A DNA stretch of 64,000 bases, taken from contig JAPNXP010000003.1 of assembly GCA_028753945.1 (NCBI GenBank), forward strand, positions 4,154,001-4,218,000, in the 5' to 3' direction. Source of the stretch: Hexactinellida sp. DTS-2022 (taxonomy: Eukaryota; Porifera; Hexactinellida). The notes under the pieces are model-generated. The model was not told where the DNA came from and made no database searches. It saw nothing but the letters and a program-made list of their open reading frames with translations. A program made the translations under genes and the position numbers. Shown here piece after piece: positions 1 through 11,489 of this stretch. The first letter of the stretch is position 1; each line of letters starts with the position of its first letter.

Positions 1-84
1 CGTCAAAATGATAAATATAATCTCGACAATAGAAAAGCTTAAATGCAGTTAATAGAGAGGATAAGTTGCTAGTTATATTTGATA

Positions 85-2487
85 TTAAGTATTCGCATTA
101 GTTTTGTAGAACTTGGAGAGATGCACTACAGCCTGTCCGAACTGACTACAAACCTGCACGTGAGACCTGATCCAGGCGGGCAGCTTGCGCAGCACCTGCT
201 CCCTGGCGTACCTTCTGTCCAGCAGCAGAACACACGAGTAGTCTCCCGCGTGTCTTATGGAACGGCCGATCGATTGGTTGACTGCCTTCATGCACAGATT
301 TTCATAGTACTCCTGGCTTGCTTTGTTCGCACAGGTGTGGACACCTGCGGTCTGACTGTCGATGTAACACATTTTCTCTTTCAGTTCAGGCGACTCAATA
401 TTCGGGTATGGCATGCCGATCATAACAACAGCTCTAGCCAGGTCATCCGAGAAGTTCATTCCCTCGCTTAGCTTGCCCCCGACAACACCGAATATGACCG
501 CGCCCGCGCTCAGTGCCACACTGCGCGTGTAGGCCGATAGAACCGCCTCCACGCCAGAGCCTCGCGGTTCCTCAAACACAGCTTTCTTACAAACAATCTG
601 ATCCAATGTCCCGTTATCTCTCCAAGCGGCCAGACAGGTAGATAGGAATGCATAGCTTGGAAAGAATACAACGATTCCTTTCGGAATTATATTGACAATA
701 TTAACGAATGTTCTGGACAGTTCTTCCAACATTTTAGGAGTTCTACTTTGATAACTGAAATCGAACTCAATATTAGTCGGACCGGTCGTAATAACGAGAG
801 GAGAGATCTGCTCCTTACTAACTACATGTCCACACGAGAAATGCACTAACCTGTCTCTATCAATTCTGCCAGAACTGTTCTCGCCCAACAGCAAGCGGTG
901 GAACTCTTCTATCGGCTCTAGGGTCCCCCCCACGATAACAAGAGCTCTCACCTCTGAAACTGCCTCACTGAATTTCCTACCCGAATTCAATAGCAGGAAC
1001 TTAATGCTAGGTTCTTGCAGTCGGTCTACTATAATCCTTCCGTCTTCCTCGAAGTTACAGAGCGATTCAAGGAAGGATTCGATCGAGAGCAAAGGAGAGG
1101 AGAGAGACACATCTCGGTCAATGAATCCCATTAGTTTATGTGATAGCTTATTCTTCCTACAGAAAGTGATCAGTTTGAACATGTTCAGATGGTCAATGCC
1201 AGCTTTGAAACAAAACTCCGTCTGACTTATAACTTCCTGGTTGGGACTACTCTGCTGAAGAAATGTTACGAGAGCTTGTAGTACAAAAAGTAATTGTTTC
1301 ACGTTCAGCAGATTCCTAGGATTCAGTCGAGATTGGTAACGGTCTTTGTATTGTTGAAGCGACGAAAGAGCATTCCGCAGTTGAGAAATGGTAACCATGG
1401 ATGAGTACACGTTACTGATTGCCTCGGGCAAGTTGTGAGCTTCATCCAGTACAACTATCTGTCCACTGAGATTGAGCCCGATTGAATTTCTAGTTCTCTC
1501 ATGCAGCAGGAGCTGGTACGGCATTACAATTAACTGCGCATACTTGAGTGCTTGCCTAGAAGCGTAGTAGGCACAGGTGTTAACACTCCTGCCCTTCTGA
1601 ACAAGAGACTCTATGTCCAGCGGCTGGGCCAGAGCCTGGTCTCTCAACTGGGATACGCGCTGTGCTGCAGAGAAGGGACAACCCTTCGGAGTAGACTCTT
1701 TCCTTCGTTTGACACGTGGCTGGTCTGAAGATTTAGTTCTTGTCCTAAGTTCAAGACACCTGTCGTTAATTTCCTGTACGGACTTCAGCTTAGACACGAT
1801 TGGATGCACACAGAGACCCTGTCTGGAGCCGAGGCTTATGGTCTGCACGGACGCCCCGTAGCAGGTCTTGTCGAGCTCGCGCACGAACTGGGACAGCTGG
1901 GAGTGAGTGCGACTGCAGTAGATAATCTTAACGCCATGCTCCGCTTCGAGACGACACGCCTCCGCGTCTGAGTTCTCTTCGGAGCTGGGTCCGCTCTCCG
2001 GACAGGAGTCCTCACTCAGTGAATCATTCTCCTCATTCTTGTTCTTCGGCCTAGTTATCAGATGCTCTATCTGGAATGGAGGAACTGACTTACCATCGAT
2101 AGGGTTCTTTCTCAGTTTCGTATACACCTCCCTCCTCAGCTCTCTCCCGACAACTAGCCTCTTCACTTCGTGCTGTCTGCTCTGCTCGTGCGTCCTCTCC
2201 ACAGCAGACCTGACCCAGTCTGTGCCGCTAGCAGCTGATGTTCCTTCGATACACTTAGCTTTTGTTGCTTCTATTGTTTGCGCTTTCAATTTAGCATCGA
2301 AATCCTGAAGCCATCGCAGCGCTCCGCAAATCAGACTAAGAGACTTCCCCGTGCCAGTGGGACTCTCGAATATGCCAATCTTTCCTTCTTCCAACACTCT
2401 GTACAAACTGTTCATAAACTCATTCTGAATCCCATAAGGCTCGTATGGGAAGTTAAAGTCAATGTCACTATTAGCCGGATCCGCCAT
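85..2487 (-). CDS. DDX11: DDX11/CHL1-like iron-sulfur DNA helicase
   Basis: This is an XPD-family superfamily 2 ATP-dependent DNA helicase, known in the family for roles in sister-chromatid cohesion and genome stability in the nucleus. Numbering from the second Met (MADPANSDIDF, 800 aa), Walker A SPTGTGKS is at about 42-49, motif Ia IIYCSRTHSQL near 188, and the four Cys expected to hold the 4Fe-4S cluster at about 226, 244, 270 and 305. The DEAH box (VVLDEAHN) is at about 348, motif V (GGKLSEGMNFSD) comes later, and motif VI QSIGRSIRHAGDY is near 738. An upstream in-frame Met seven codons earlier (2508) is possible, but MADP is the more natural start. All motifs are intact. The reading frame has no intron, so this is either an intron-poor host gene or an intact retrocopy. 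It is shorter than human DDX11 (about 970 aa). Base composition is richer in GC than the flanks. The P-element cluster begins about 300 bp upstream. Confidence 0.93.
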   Translation of the reverse strand: MADPANSDIDFNFPYEPYGIQNEFMNSLYRVLEEGKIGIFESPTGTGKSLSLICGALRWLQDFDAKLKAQTIEATKAKCIEGTSAASGTDWVRSAVERTHEQSRQHEVKRLVVGRELRREVYTKLRKNPIDGKSVPPFQIEHLITRPKNKNEENDSLSEDSCPESGPSSEENSDAEACRLEAEHGVKIIYCSRTHSQLSQFVRELDKTCYGASVQTISLGSRQGLCVHPIVSKLKSVQEINDRCLELRTRTKSSDQPRVKRRKESTPKGCPFSAAQRVSQLRDQALAQPLDIESLVQKGRSVNTCAYYASRQALKYAQLIVMPYQLLLHERTRNSIGLNLSGQIVVLDEAHNLPEAISNVYSSMVTISQLRNALSSLQQYKDRYQSRLNPRNLLNVKQLLFVLQALVTFLQQSSPNQEVISQTEFCFKAGIDHLNMFKLITFCRKNKLSHKLMGFIDRDVSLSSPLLSIESFLESLCNFEEDGRIIVDRLQEPSIKFLLLNSGRKFSEAVSEVRALVIVGGTLEPIEEFHRLLLGENSSGRIDRDRLVHFSCGHVVSKEQISPLVITTGPTNIEFDFSYQSRTPKMLEELSRTFVNIVNIIPKGIVVFFPSYAFLSTCLAAWRDNGTLDQIVCKKAVFEEPRGSGVEAVLSAYTRSVALSAGAVIFGVVGGKLSEGMNFSDDLARAVVMIGMPYPNIESPELKEKMCYIDSQTAGVHTCANKASQEYYENLCMKAVNQSIGRSIRHAGDYSCVLLLDRRYAREQVLRKLPAWIRSHVQVCSQFGQAVVHLSKFYKTNANT

Positions 2488-2586
2488 AAACCATAAACTA
2501 ACGAACAAAATATAAATTATAGTAGTCCATTACGGGCAATTATTCTCAGAAATACAATAACGGTATTCTTGTTAATTAATTAAATA

Positions 2587-2759
2587 CAGTAGAATCTCGT
2601 TAGTTAGAACACCAAGAGACCCTCAAAATGTAGTCGTCTTATCCGGAATTCGTGCTAACCGATGTCATTTATATTGAAAAGGATTTGAAGGGGACTGAAA
2701 TAGCGTTCGCATTTTAACCGGAATTTCCTATAACTCTGTTCGTACTAATGATGTTACAG
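2587..2759. mobile_element. Possible pogo/mariner-like MITE
   Basis: A 173-bp stretch is flanked on both sides by TA. Its ends are imperfect inverted repeats: CAGTAGAATCTCGTTAGTTA on the left and CTGTAACATCATTAGTACGA read inward from the right. No coding capacity is seen. It lies in the 5' flank of the helicase gene. The terminal match is only moderate, so this is tentative. Confidence 0.4.
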
Positions 2760-3404
2760 TATAGCACTGTGTATAGGTTATCTCATAGCATTCTATACAT
2801 AAGGCAATGGCAGTCACTATTTTTTTTGGACCAGGGATTGGTTAGTATATTCAAATTTATATTTTCCTTTATCACGTTATATAGGTTAATTAAGCAATAT
2901 ATATATATATATATTATTAATTAAGACTTAATTAATCTTCGTAATTATTTTTATTCCGGAATAAAACAACTATGACACAATGTAAATATATACGTATATA
3001 GCTCATACAGGTATAAACACAAAATATACATTGGAGCATAGCATTCTATACACTAAGGCAATGGTGGTCACTAAAAATTTTGGACCAGGGATTGGTTAAG
3101 TACTTCAAAACAACATTTTCTAAAATGGTAATTTGTTCAATTTTCCCATTAATTTTAGCTACCCTCATCATCCTGACAACATATTATTGTCAATTAAAAC
3201 GATTGGAAAATATAAGGAGTTTAATATATAATACAGTATACTCATACAAACACAGAAATTGATATAAATGTTATTATGATACTAAGGAGCTTAAGACAGC
3301 AATACGTAATAGAGATATACTTCTAAGAGGGAGTAGTCACACTTAATACATCTACAGGAACAGCAACAGGTTGACTGAATAAAACTAAAAGAAATAAAGA
3401 AAAA

Positions 3405-6400
3405 TTAATTCTTGAATTTAGTAAGCTTACTATTATCACGCTTCAATACTAGTACATTATAATTCTTAACTCTATTAGATAATAAACAGTTGGAAACAGT
3501 GAGAAAAAGTTTTCGTAGAATGTCCCACCGCGATACATTGCATTCACATACGAATCTCCAAAGTGTGCTATGCTCTAGTTCCATAGTGGCCCATGCCAGT
3601 TGAACAAGTTTTGTACGGGAAGAGCCTGAGTAAAAGTTGTCAAATTGTTCCCTATGACTGTCAATTTTGCTAAATATATCAAAAATGACCTTAATGCATT
3701 CAAGAACATGGCTCGATGGATATTTGAGAGAACCCCTATCTAGCAATTCTATGAGTATAGACTGACTGCCCATGTCATCATTCACATGTAAGGATTTTTC
3801 AGTACACAGAAATTTCCTGCACAATATACAATTACTAGATTTTTTGAGATAAGAAAATACAGCATAGCCAGCGACAAACGCGAGGCACTCAACTTGAGAT
3901 GCTGCCATTTCCGGAAGGCTGATTTCATTTAAGGTTGACAAATAGGAATCTACATCAAAACTAGCAGCATGTTCATCGTCATTTGAGTGAAAAAATGTAC
4001 CTAAATACTCTAAGAGACTAGTAGGTCTCTCAATAGTATCAGATTCTCTTTTGATCTGAAACAATTTTAGAATATTAGAAAGCTGAAGCCGGCGCTCAGA
4101 CTCCAGGATTTGACAATATGAAATGTGATACTGTGAACCTGACATTTGCCGGTACAAACCAAAATGGTGTTCTAAAGCATCGTTTTGTATCCTTGATGTC
4201 AGAAGGTATTTGAAACCATATTTTGTACAAATCAATTCGAGTAGTAAAGGTAATGCCTTGCAGGTATGTATAAAGCTTTTAAAAGTTTGAGGAGATAATT
4301 TTCCTTTCGCTGTAGGAAGAGCTCTCCAGCACTCTAACCAAGACACAAAGTTTTTGAGAAACAATAATCGCGAGTCGTTCAAACACAAGGGTGCAGACAT
4401 TTCGTCATTAAAACGAATATTCTTCCCTACCCAGTTCACATTAAACATTTTCCAAACATCATTGATTAATTTCAAAAATTCAACAGTTTGAGTTTTGTCT
4501 ACAATGTTCTTTTCCAAGTTATATGCTAACAGTCCCGCTGATGTTGATTCGTGAAAAACCCTAAGTGCTAAATTGACATTTTGTCTTTCCAGGCTAGATG
4601 GCCAACAGGCTTTTGATGTTAATCTGGGAGCACGCTTGAATAAATTGCACTTATCCGAATTGAATACAGTTCTTATGTCCTGAAAGGCTGAATAGCATAT
4701 GGTAGGGTACATAGAATTAGAAAATGAACTGGTATCAATACCAAGTTCTGAGGTATTGATGGAAACTCTGAGGTTATTAGGAGGCTTATTTTCGGTATGT
4801 GTGTAGTCATGAGGTTTGCAATCAGTAAATTTTGGGAAGATAAAGACCTTTTCGTAGTCTTTTAAATTGAGCCAATTGTTCCTAACAGACTTAATAATAT
4901 GCACAACGTCAAAGAATAAAATTAGATCTCTGAATGGATCACATGGATGTTTTACTATGGGCATCAGAGATTTTTGGTCAGCTGAAAAAAGTTTAAATAA
5001 ACTGACATTTAGTGGGTAGTTATCAGTGCATATTGCGTCAACATATATATTACATCTTTCGATATCAGAGATAGTTTTTGTAACAATGGGAAAAAGAGCC
5101 GTAGCAGAGCTAGAACCGAGAGGGACTAGACGTACAATTGTGGAAAATTTTGTCATAAAACTAGATACCATCATAGAAAACACAGTTGTAGGTGGATCTT
5201 CCGGATGGTCAATAGAGCCTATTATTTTACCACCTTTATAGCTGGCATCACTACGTATGTGTACTTCGTCCATTTGAAGTATGACGTGTCGCTCGCTGTC
5301 ATTAAATGAGGATGAAAACTCTTTAAGAACATTTAGATAATCGCTATCTAAACCGATATAATTTTTTATTTTGAGGAGATTACGCTCATGTGGTAGAGTT
5401 AAACAATTCGAAGATTGAATAAGACGGTAACAAGCTGGTGAAATACCATGAACCTTAAGGGAAAAAACCTGTGTTAAAACACTATATCGGCGCCCAAATT
5501 TGGAAACTTTCAAAGATTTCAATTGGTCAAGTAAAAAATGAAACCCTATTTTTGATGAATTAAAGAGGTTATCATTTATAGCTTCGTCGGCAGCGAAATC
5601 TAAATCATCATGATCTAGTAATTTAATAACGTGTTCCAAATTACTAATGGCATTTTCTAGGCAGGTTGTAACAGTGGGTTGTGGTGTTTCTGAACTTTGA
5701 TTAATCTTAGGCCTAGGTAAACAATCTATTTCTAATAACAGGGTCTCAATTTGACGGATGTCACTAACTTGGTTCATGGAGAGATCTATTTGATATTTTT
5801 GTTGATGAAAGGCCGTGATATATAAATCAGAATTTATCGCAAGCGATGCTTCAATATGAGGTTGACTATCCTTAACTAGGATCTTAAGGAAAATAATAGA
5901 ATTTAAATCCGGTATATGACTAGTCCAACCATTGGAGAGGTCAATGTATGACAATTTATCAATAATATCAGCAATTAACGAAATTGAAAACTTAGCTGTT
6001 GTGGTTGCACTCTCTTCTCTGCTTAGCTTCATTGCTGTTTCAGTCAGGGTTACTTCTTTCTGTTCTCTTGAGAATCTCCTCGGTCTTTCATTGGTGTCAG
6101 AGAGGTAGCTGGGACAGCTTGGGAAAATGCATGGTATCGCAGACTTAGATACGGCATATTTTTGGCGAGGTACATCAACATATTTACTTCCATCAAAATA
6201 TCTTATTGATTTTTCGATATCTTCCTCTTTAAAGTGGAGTATGCATATCTAGATGTATACAAAAATACAGTTGAAGTGGCACCTTGTTAATCAATTATTA
6301 CCTATACGGTTAAATAAGGTGTATTTGAGGTCAAACTAAGGAAAATTTCAATAACGAGGTTCAGATTGCATAATCAACACTTGTACTTTTAATTAATTAA

Positions 6401-6618
6401 ATTATTATAGTAACTGAATCAGAGTTTCGTTGAAAAATCATAATTTTAATGTAAGAATTACTAACCCTTGGAATCTTGTTGTTTTGGTAGTCTTCTCTGG
6501 GTCTGGGAATAGCCTTGAACCATTTTTCCCGAAGATCCTCATCTTTTGGGAAATTAAAAATTTTCGTGAAATCTTCTCCTCTGTAATTGGAGGTACAGCC
6601 AGGCACAACACAAGACAT
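3405..6618 (-). CDS. THAP-domain P-element transposase (two exons)
   Basis: This is a DNA transposase of the P-element/THAP9 type. Exon 1 (6618-6466, 51 codons) begins MSCVVPGCTSNYRGED, the first half of a C2CH THAP zinc finger. Exon 2 (6248-3405) opens with ICILHF, supplying the second Cys and the His. The joined product is about 998 aa. The catalytic RNase-H-like core is visible: Asp in QMDEVHI (about 378), Asp in CTDNYPLN (about 460), then FFDVVHIIKS, and Glu in DALEHHFG (about 744). There are no internal stops. The splice phase is zero on both sides. The same architecture is seen, broken, in the outer copy at 8889-10468. In this family, THAP binds the subterminal DNA and the core cuts and joins; activity here is inferred from intactness. 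Confidence 0.9.
6249..6465 (-). other. Intron of the inner P-element transposase
   Basis: This 217-bp interval has a GTTAGT donor just after codon AGG (6466) and an AG acceptor at 6249-6250 before ATATGCATACTCCAC. Removing it joins the two halves of the THAP finger in phase zero. The outer copy has an equivalent interruption (donor near 10310, acceptor near 10245), which supports a real intron. Confidence 0.75.
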
Positions 6619-7103
6619 CGTATTCAGTCAGATAGATATTATACTGGTTGAGGTATGTATTTTGAATAAGTGCGAGTGGATTGGAATAGAATAGAAGGGG
6701 CAAGTAAAATTTTTTAGAATCCCATTAATATCCATCAATGTAAATTTTTACATTATGGGTGGATAAAAAAAGGTGGATAAAAATAAGATGTTTAAGTGAC
6801 ACGCAATATCAGTTCCTTTGAACATCAGTTCAAATACAAGTATACTCATATAGATTACTAATGAGTCAGGCCTGCTTATTATGAACAAAATATAGTTAAT
6901 TAATTGTTAATTTCTATTTTATATTAAAAGCCTTATTAGTTATTTTCCCAATTAACAATTTAAATTTATAATGTATTCGAGTTCGTATATTATTAAATTT
7001 GTGTATAATGAACACAATCCATAATACACGAGGCTGATTGTAACTATTAAATAAGGATTTTATTAAACTGATGTACAAAATAACGAAAAAGCATTTTGTC
7101 TAG
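6619..7103. other. 5' noncoding region of the inner P element
   Basis: AT-rich sequence between the transposase start codon and the right terminal repeat. It probably carries the promoter and subterminal transposase sites, but I see no clear motif. No ORF of interest. Confidence 0.5.
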
Positions 7104-7197
7104 TTGAAGTATTTAACCAATCCCTAGTCCAAATTTTTTAGTGACCACCATTGCCTTAGTGTATAGAATGCTATGATTGGAGTTAAAGAACATATCG

Positions 7198-8784
7198 GGA
7201 CAGACTTGTACTTCATCGACAGACTTGTGCTTCATAGACAGACTTGTACTTCATAGACAGACTTGTACTTCATAGACAGACTTGTACTTCATCGACAGAC
7301 TTTTACTTCATCGACAGACTTGTACTTCATAGACAGACTTGTACATCATAGACAGACTTTTACTTCATAGACAGACTTGTACATCATAGACAGACTTGTA
7401 CTTCATAGACAGCCTTTTACTTCATAGACAGACTTGTGCTTCATAGACAGACTTTTAATTCATAGACAGACTTGTACTCATAGACAGACTTGTACATCAT
7501 AGACAGACTTGTACTTCATCGACAGACCTGTGCTTCATAGACAGACTTGTACATCATAGACAGACTTTTACTTCATAGACAGACTTGTGCTTCATAGACA
7601 GACTTGTACTTCATAGATAGACTTGTACTTCATAGACAGACTTTTAATTCATAGACAGACTTGTACTAATAGACAGACTTTTACTTCATAGACAGACTTG
7701 TACTTCATCGACAGACTTGTACATCATAGACAGACTTTTACTTCATAGACAGACTTGTGCTTCATAGACAGACTTGTACTTCATAGACAGACTTGTACAT
7801 CATAGACAGACTTTTACTTCATAGACAGACTTGTACTTCATAGACAGACTTGTACTTCATCGACAGACTTGTACATCATAGACAGACTTTTAATTCATAG
7901 ACAGACTTGTACATCATAGACAGACTTTTAATTCATAGACAGACTTGTACATCATAGACAGACTTTTAATTCATAGACAGACTTGTACTCATAGACAGAC
8001 TTTTACTTCATAGACAGACTTGTACTCATAGACAGACTTTTACTTCATAGACAGACTTGTACATCATAGACAGACTTGTGCTTCATAGACAGACTTGTAC
8101 TTCATAGACAGACTTGTACATCATAGACAGACTTTTACTTCATAGACAGACTTGTGCTTCATAGACAGACTTGTACTTCATAGACAGACTTGTACATCAT
8201 AGACAGACTTTTACTTCATCGACAGACTTGTGCTTCATAGACAGACTTGTACTTCATCGACAGACTTGTACATCATAGACAGACTTTTAATTCATAGACA
8301 GACTTGTACATCATAGACAGACTTTTAATTCATAGACAGACTTGTACTCATAGACAGACTTTTACTTCATAGACAGACTTGTACTCATAGACAGACTTTT
8401 ACTTCATAGACAGACTTGTACATCATAGACAGACTTGTGCTTCATAGACAGACTTGTACTTCATAGACAGACTTGTACTTCATAGACAGACTTGTGCTTC
8501 ATAGACAGACTTGTACATCATAGACAGACTTTTACTTCATAGACAGACTTGTGCTTCATAGACAGACTTGTGCTTCATAGACAGACTTGTACTTCATCGA
8601 CAGACTTGTGCTTCATAGACAGACTTGTACATCATAGACAGACTTTTACTTCATAGACAGACTTGTGCTTCATAGACAGACTTGTACTTCATAGACAGAC
8701 TTTTACTTCATCGACAGACTTGTGCTTCATTGACAGACTTGTACATCATAGACAGACTTTTACTTCATCGACAGACTTGTACTC
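7198..8784. repeat. Minisatellite, 19-bp unit, about 80 copies
   Basis: Tandem copies of CTTGTACTTCATAGACAGA (19 bp) run for about 1.6 kb. Variants occur at a few fixed positions (TGTACTTC, TGTGCTTC, TTTTACTTC, TGTACATC, TTTTAATTC; ATAGAC or ATCGAC), with some 18-bp units. The variants recur in similar order (for example TGTACATC, then TTTTACTTC, then TGTGCTTC), suggesting higher-order expansion. It lies just outside the right target duplication of the inner element and inside the outer element, 3' of its transposase. Short translations across it are artefacts of the repeat. Confidence 0.95.
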
Positions 8785-8888
8785 ATGTGGCGGTCACTGG
8801 CGGAGTTGTGCTAATGAGACGGACTTTACTTCGAAACATATTAAGAGTGATGGAGGCAAGCTTTGAACTAAAAGAAATAAAAACAGAA

Positions 8889-10468
8889 TTAGTTCTTGAA
8901 TTTTTTAAGTTTAGAATTGTCGTGACCTAGAACCATCGCATTATATGTCTTGACTTTATTGGAAAGTAAACAATTAGAAAGAGTCACAAATAATTTCTGC
9001 AATATATCCCAACGTGACACGCTACAATCACACCAAACCATCCACATATTACCATACTTTGTTTCTGTCCTTATACAAGCTAACTGAACAAGTTTTGTAC
9101 GAGACGAACCAGAAAAAAAGTTCTCAAACAGCTGTTTTCGACAGTCGATTTTACTAAATATGTCGTATATAATTTTTGCAATATCGATCAAACTAGATAC
9201 CATTATAGAAAATACAGTGGTGGGTGGGTCTTCCGGATGGTCAATAGAGCCAATAATTATACCACCTTTATAACTAGCATCGCTACGTATATGAACTTCG
9301 TAATGTAGATGAAAATTCCTTAAGTACACTTAAATATTCACTCTCTAGACCAATTGAATTTTTAATTTTGAGTAGATTACGTTCATGAGGGAGATTCAAA
9401 CAATTTGAGGATTGGATTAGCCGAAAACAAGCGGGAGAAATGCAGTGTACCTTGAGGGAAAAAACCTGCGTTGTCACGCTATAACGGCGCCCATATTTTG
9501 AAATTATTAAATATCTCAATTGATCAAGTAGAAACATAATCCCAATTTTGGTAAGATAGGTAAGTTCTCGATTTGGGGTCTCTGAAATTCTATATCTTGA
9601 TCACTCTGCTCTATTAGTTCAATGGCACTTTGCAACTCAATAATAGCATTTTTAACATGCGTTTTAACGGAGGGTTGACTTTGGTTTGGTTTGCATTTAG
9701 GACTAATAACTGGGAATGTTTCAATTTCTACTAACAATGTCTCAATCTGGCGGATGTCATTAATTTTGTTGAGAGATAAATATATTTGGCGCTTGTGTTG
9801 ATCAAAACCATTAATCAATAAACATTGGTCTATTACAAGTGAACATTTAATCGAAGGTTGGTTATCTAAAGTGGTGATTTTTAGAAAAAACAAGGTGTCA
9901 GTGTCGGGTTTGTGGACGACCCAACTATTAGTAAGATCGATGCAACTCAGCTTATCAACAACATCACTAAGAATACTGATTGAGAACTTATCTATGGTAG
10001 ATGTATTGTCCACTATGCTCAGATTGATCGCAGTTTGAACAATTGTCAGCTCTCTATCGTCTCTCGAAATTCTTTTTGTCTTCTCTGTAGTATTTGTCAA
10101 GTAGCTGGGGCAGTTCGGGAATATAGTTGGTACAGCAGTCTTAGTCAGGGACAATCGGTCTCGTGGTGCCACAACCATCTTCTGTCCATCAAAATATTCG
10201 AATGTCCTTTCAATGAATTCCTCTTTGAAGTGGAGTATACAAACCTAAGAAATGATTCAATAATTTCGAATGTGAACTGATTAGTTTAAAATAAGTGTAT
10301 AAGAGTATTTACCTTTATATTTATATTGTTCTGGTAATCTTCTACAGGTCTTGGAATGGCTCTAAACCATTTTTCACGAAGTTGTTCATCCTTGGGAAAA
10401 CTAAATACTTTTGTGAAATGTTCTTCTCCCCGATAATTCGAGGTACATCCGGGTACGATACAACTCAT
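8889..10468 (-). pseudogene. Broken THAP P-element transposase of the outer element
   Basis: It is homologous to the inner transposase but decayed. Exon 1 (10468 to about 10310) gives the THAP half MSCIVPGCTSNYRGEEHF, and exon 2 (from about 10244) resumes with VCILHF. Reading then needs two frame changes (near 9525 and 9320). A small deletion removes the segment with the first catalytic Asp: KEFSS is followed almost at once by YEVHIRSD. A larger deletion at about 9185 joins MVSS directly to the C-terminal IYDIFSKID, losing roughly 490 residues including the second Asp and the Glu. What remains is the DNA-binding N-terminus and the last 100 residues, so it cannot transpose. Confidence 0.88.
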
Positions 10469-10790
10469 CTCGTTGATATTGAAGTTAGAATAAGTGTGTA
10501 TAGTAGATAATAATAATTTCAATATCGCTTATTTATGTTGAATAGTTAATTTAATCATTATGGGTTATAAAAAAATAAATCTCGAAAACACCTAATTTGT
10601 AAATGTTTTATATGTTACAGGTTAGTTTTGCATCTCCTAGACTATTTTTATATCAGAACAGCTTATGGATGTTATATAACGTAATAAAGGAAAAATTTTT
10701 TTTGAATATACTAACCAATCCCTGGTCCAAAAAAATAGTGACTGCCCATTGCCTTATGTATAGAATGCTATGCTTGGGTGGGTTGCGAGT

Positions 10791-10938
10791 CAAAACGTCT
10801 ACAAACCAAAACGTCTACAACAAAAACGTCTACAAACCAAAACGTCTACAAACCAAAACGTCTACAAACCGAAACGTCTACAAACCGAAACGTCTACAAA
10901 CCGAAACGTCTACAAACCAAAACGTCTACAAGCCAAAA
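10791..10938. repeat. Short tandem repeat, 16-bp unit, about nine copies
   Basis: The unit CGTCTACAAACCAAAA (variants with CCGAAA, one with CAACAAAA) repeats about nine times. It starts some 20 bp outside the right end of the outer P-like element. Confidence 0.9.
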
Positions 10939-11195
10939 TGGCCAATTTGATCGCTAAGATACAATTTATAGAGTTTTTAATATCTATATTTTATATAAAA
11001 TAGTTTCATATACTACTATGTTTATTTGCAGAGTAATTATTTGAGACTCCTTGTGCAGAAGTTCTATTAATAGATAAAGCTGTAATTGACCTCGTCTGGC
11101 TCTAGTATTTAGCCTCAAATGCCATCCTTCGACATCAATGGTTGTTTGTTTTCAAACCAAAACCGTGATATTGATGATTATTTGTTGTCACTCAT

Positions 11196-11338
11196 AGGCG
11201 TAGGCTCCGGTAGGGTTGGTGAGGCCATGGCCCTACCAATAATTTGTCAAGAGCCATCATCTTCTATTAAGTATGATGCAAGTTAGCATAAATGGCCCTA
11301 CCAATCCGGGCAATCCCCATCCCGAGTATACGCCCCTG
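11196..11338. mobile_element. hAT-type MITE with 8-bp target duplication
   Basis: TCACTCAT is repeated exactly at 11188-11195 and 11339-11346. The enclosed 143 bp ends with CAGGGGCGTA read inward from the right and AGGCGTAGGCT on the left, so the left end seems to have lost its first bases. CAGGGGCGTA-type ends and 8-bp duplications are typical of hAT elements. It is non-coding. Confidence 0.75.
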
Positions 11339-11489
11339 TCACTCATACTAAAGTTATACAATTGATGATCAATTTTAGTAAGTTATTTACAACACTCCGA
11401 AACAATAATATTGTTGTACAAAGCAATAAGTATACTATAGTCTATATATAGCCAAAGGAACAAAATATCAATAATTATTTTAAAGATTT

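Larger units (their letters stand above)
3037..7175 (-). mobile_element. Inner P-element-like transposon, probably complete
   Basis: The ends at 3037-3108 and 7104-7175 are 72-bp inverted repeats with about three mismatches, starting CATAGCATTCTATACACTAA. ATTGGAG lies directly outside both ends (3030-3036 and 7176-7182), a 7-bp direct repeat. P elements usually give 8 bp, so the eighth base may have mutated. The element is 4,139 bp and encodes one spliced transposase on the minus strand. With intact ends, intact reading frame and target duplication it is a candidate autonomous copy. Confidence 0.88.
2784..10772 (-). mobile_element. Outer P-element-like transposon, internally deleted, hosting a nested copy
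   Basis: The ends at 2784-2855 and 10701-10772 are inverted copies of each other (about 70 bp, starting CATAGCATTCTATACATAAG) with a one-base difference in the GGCAG/GGGCAG run and a T-run length change. They resemble each other more than they resemble the ends of the nested element, so they belong together. The interior holds a second P-like element (3037-7175), a 19-bp minisatellite and a decayed THAP transposase. No target duplication is visible (flanks GGTTATCT and CTTGGGTG), consistent with greater age. Confidence 0.75.

Noticed and set aside
3080-3262. 60-codon plus-strand frame with a hydrophobic stretch
   Set aside because: It overlaps the inner P-element terminal repeat and is AT-rich; no support for a gene.
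8663-8930. Repeat peptide frames (FIDRLVLHRQTF)
   Set aside because: Chance open frames through the 19-bp minisatellite; 19 is not a multiple of three, so the peptide cycles through frames.
2784-10772. Simple tandem pair of P elements rather than nesting
   Set aside because: The two inner-type ends match each other and share ATTGGAG flanks; the two outer-type ends match each other. Nesting explains both.
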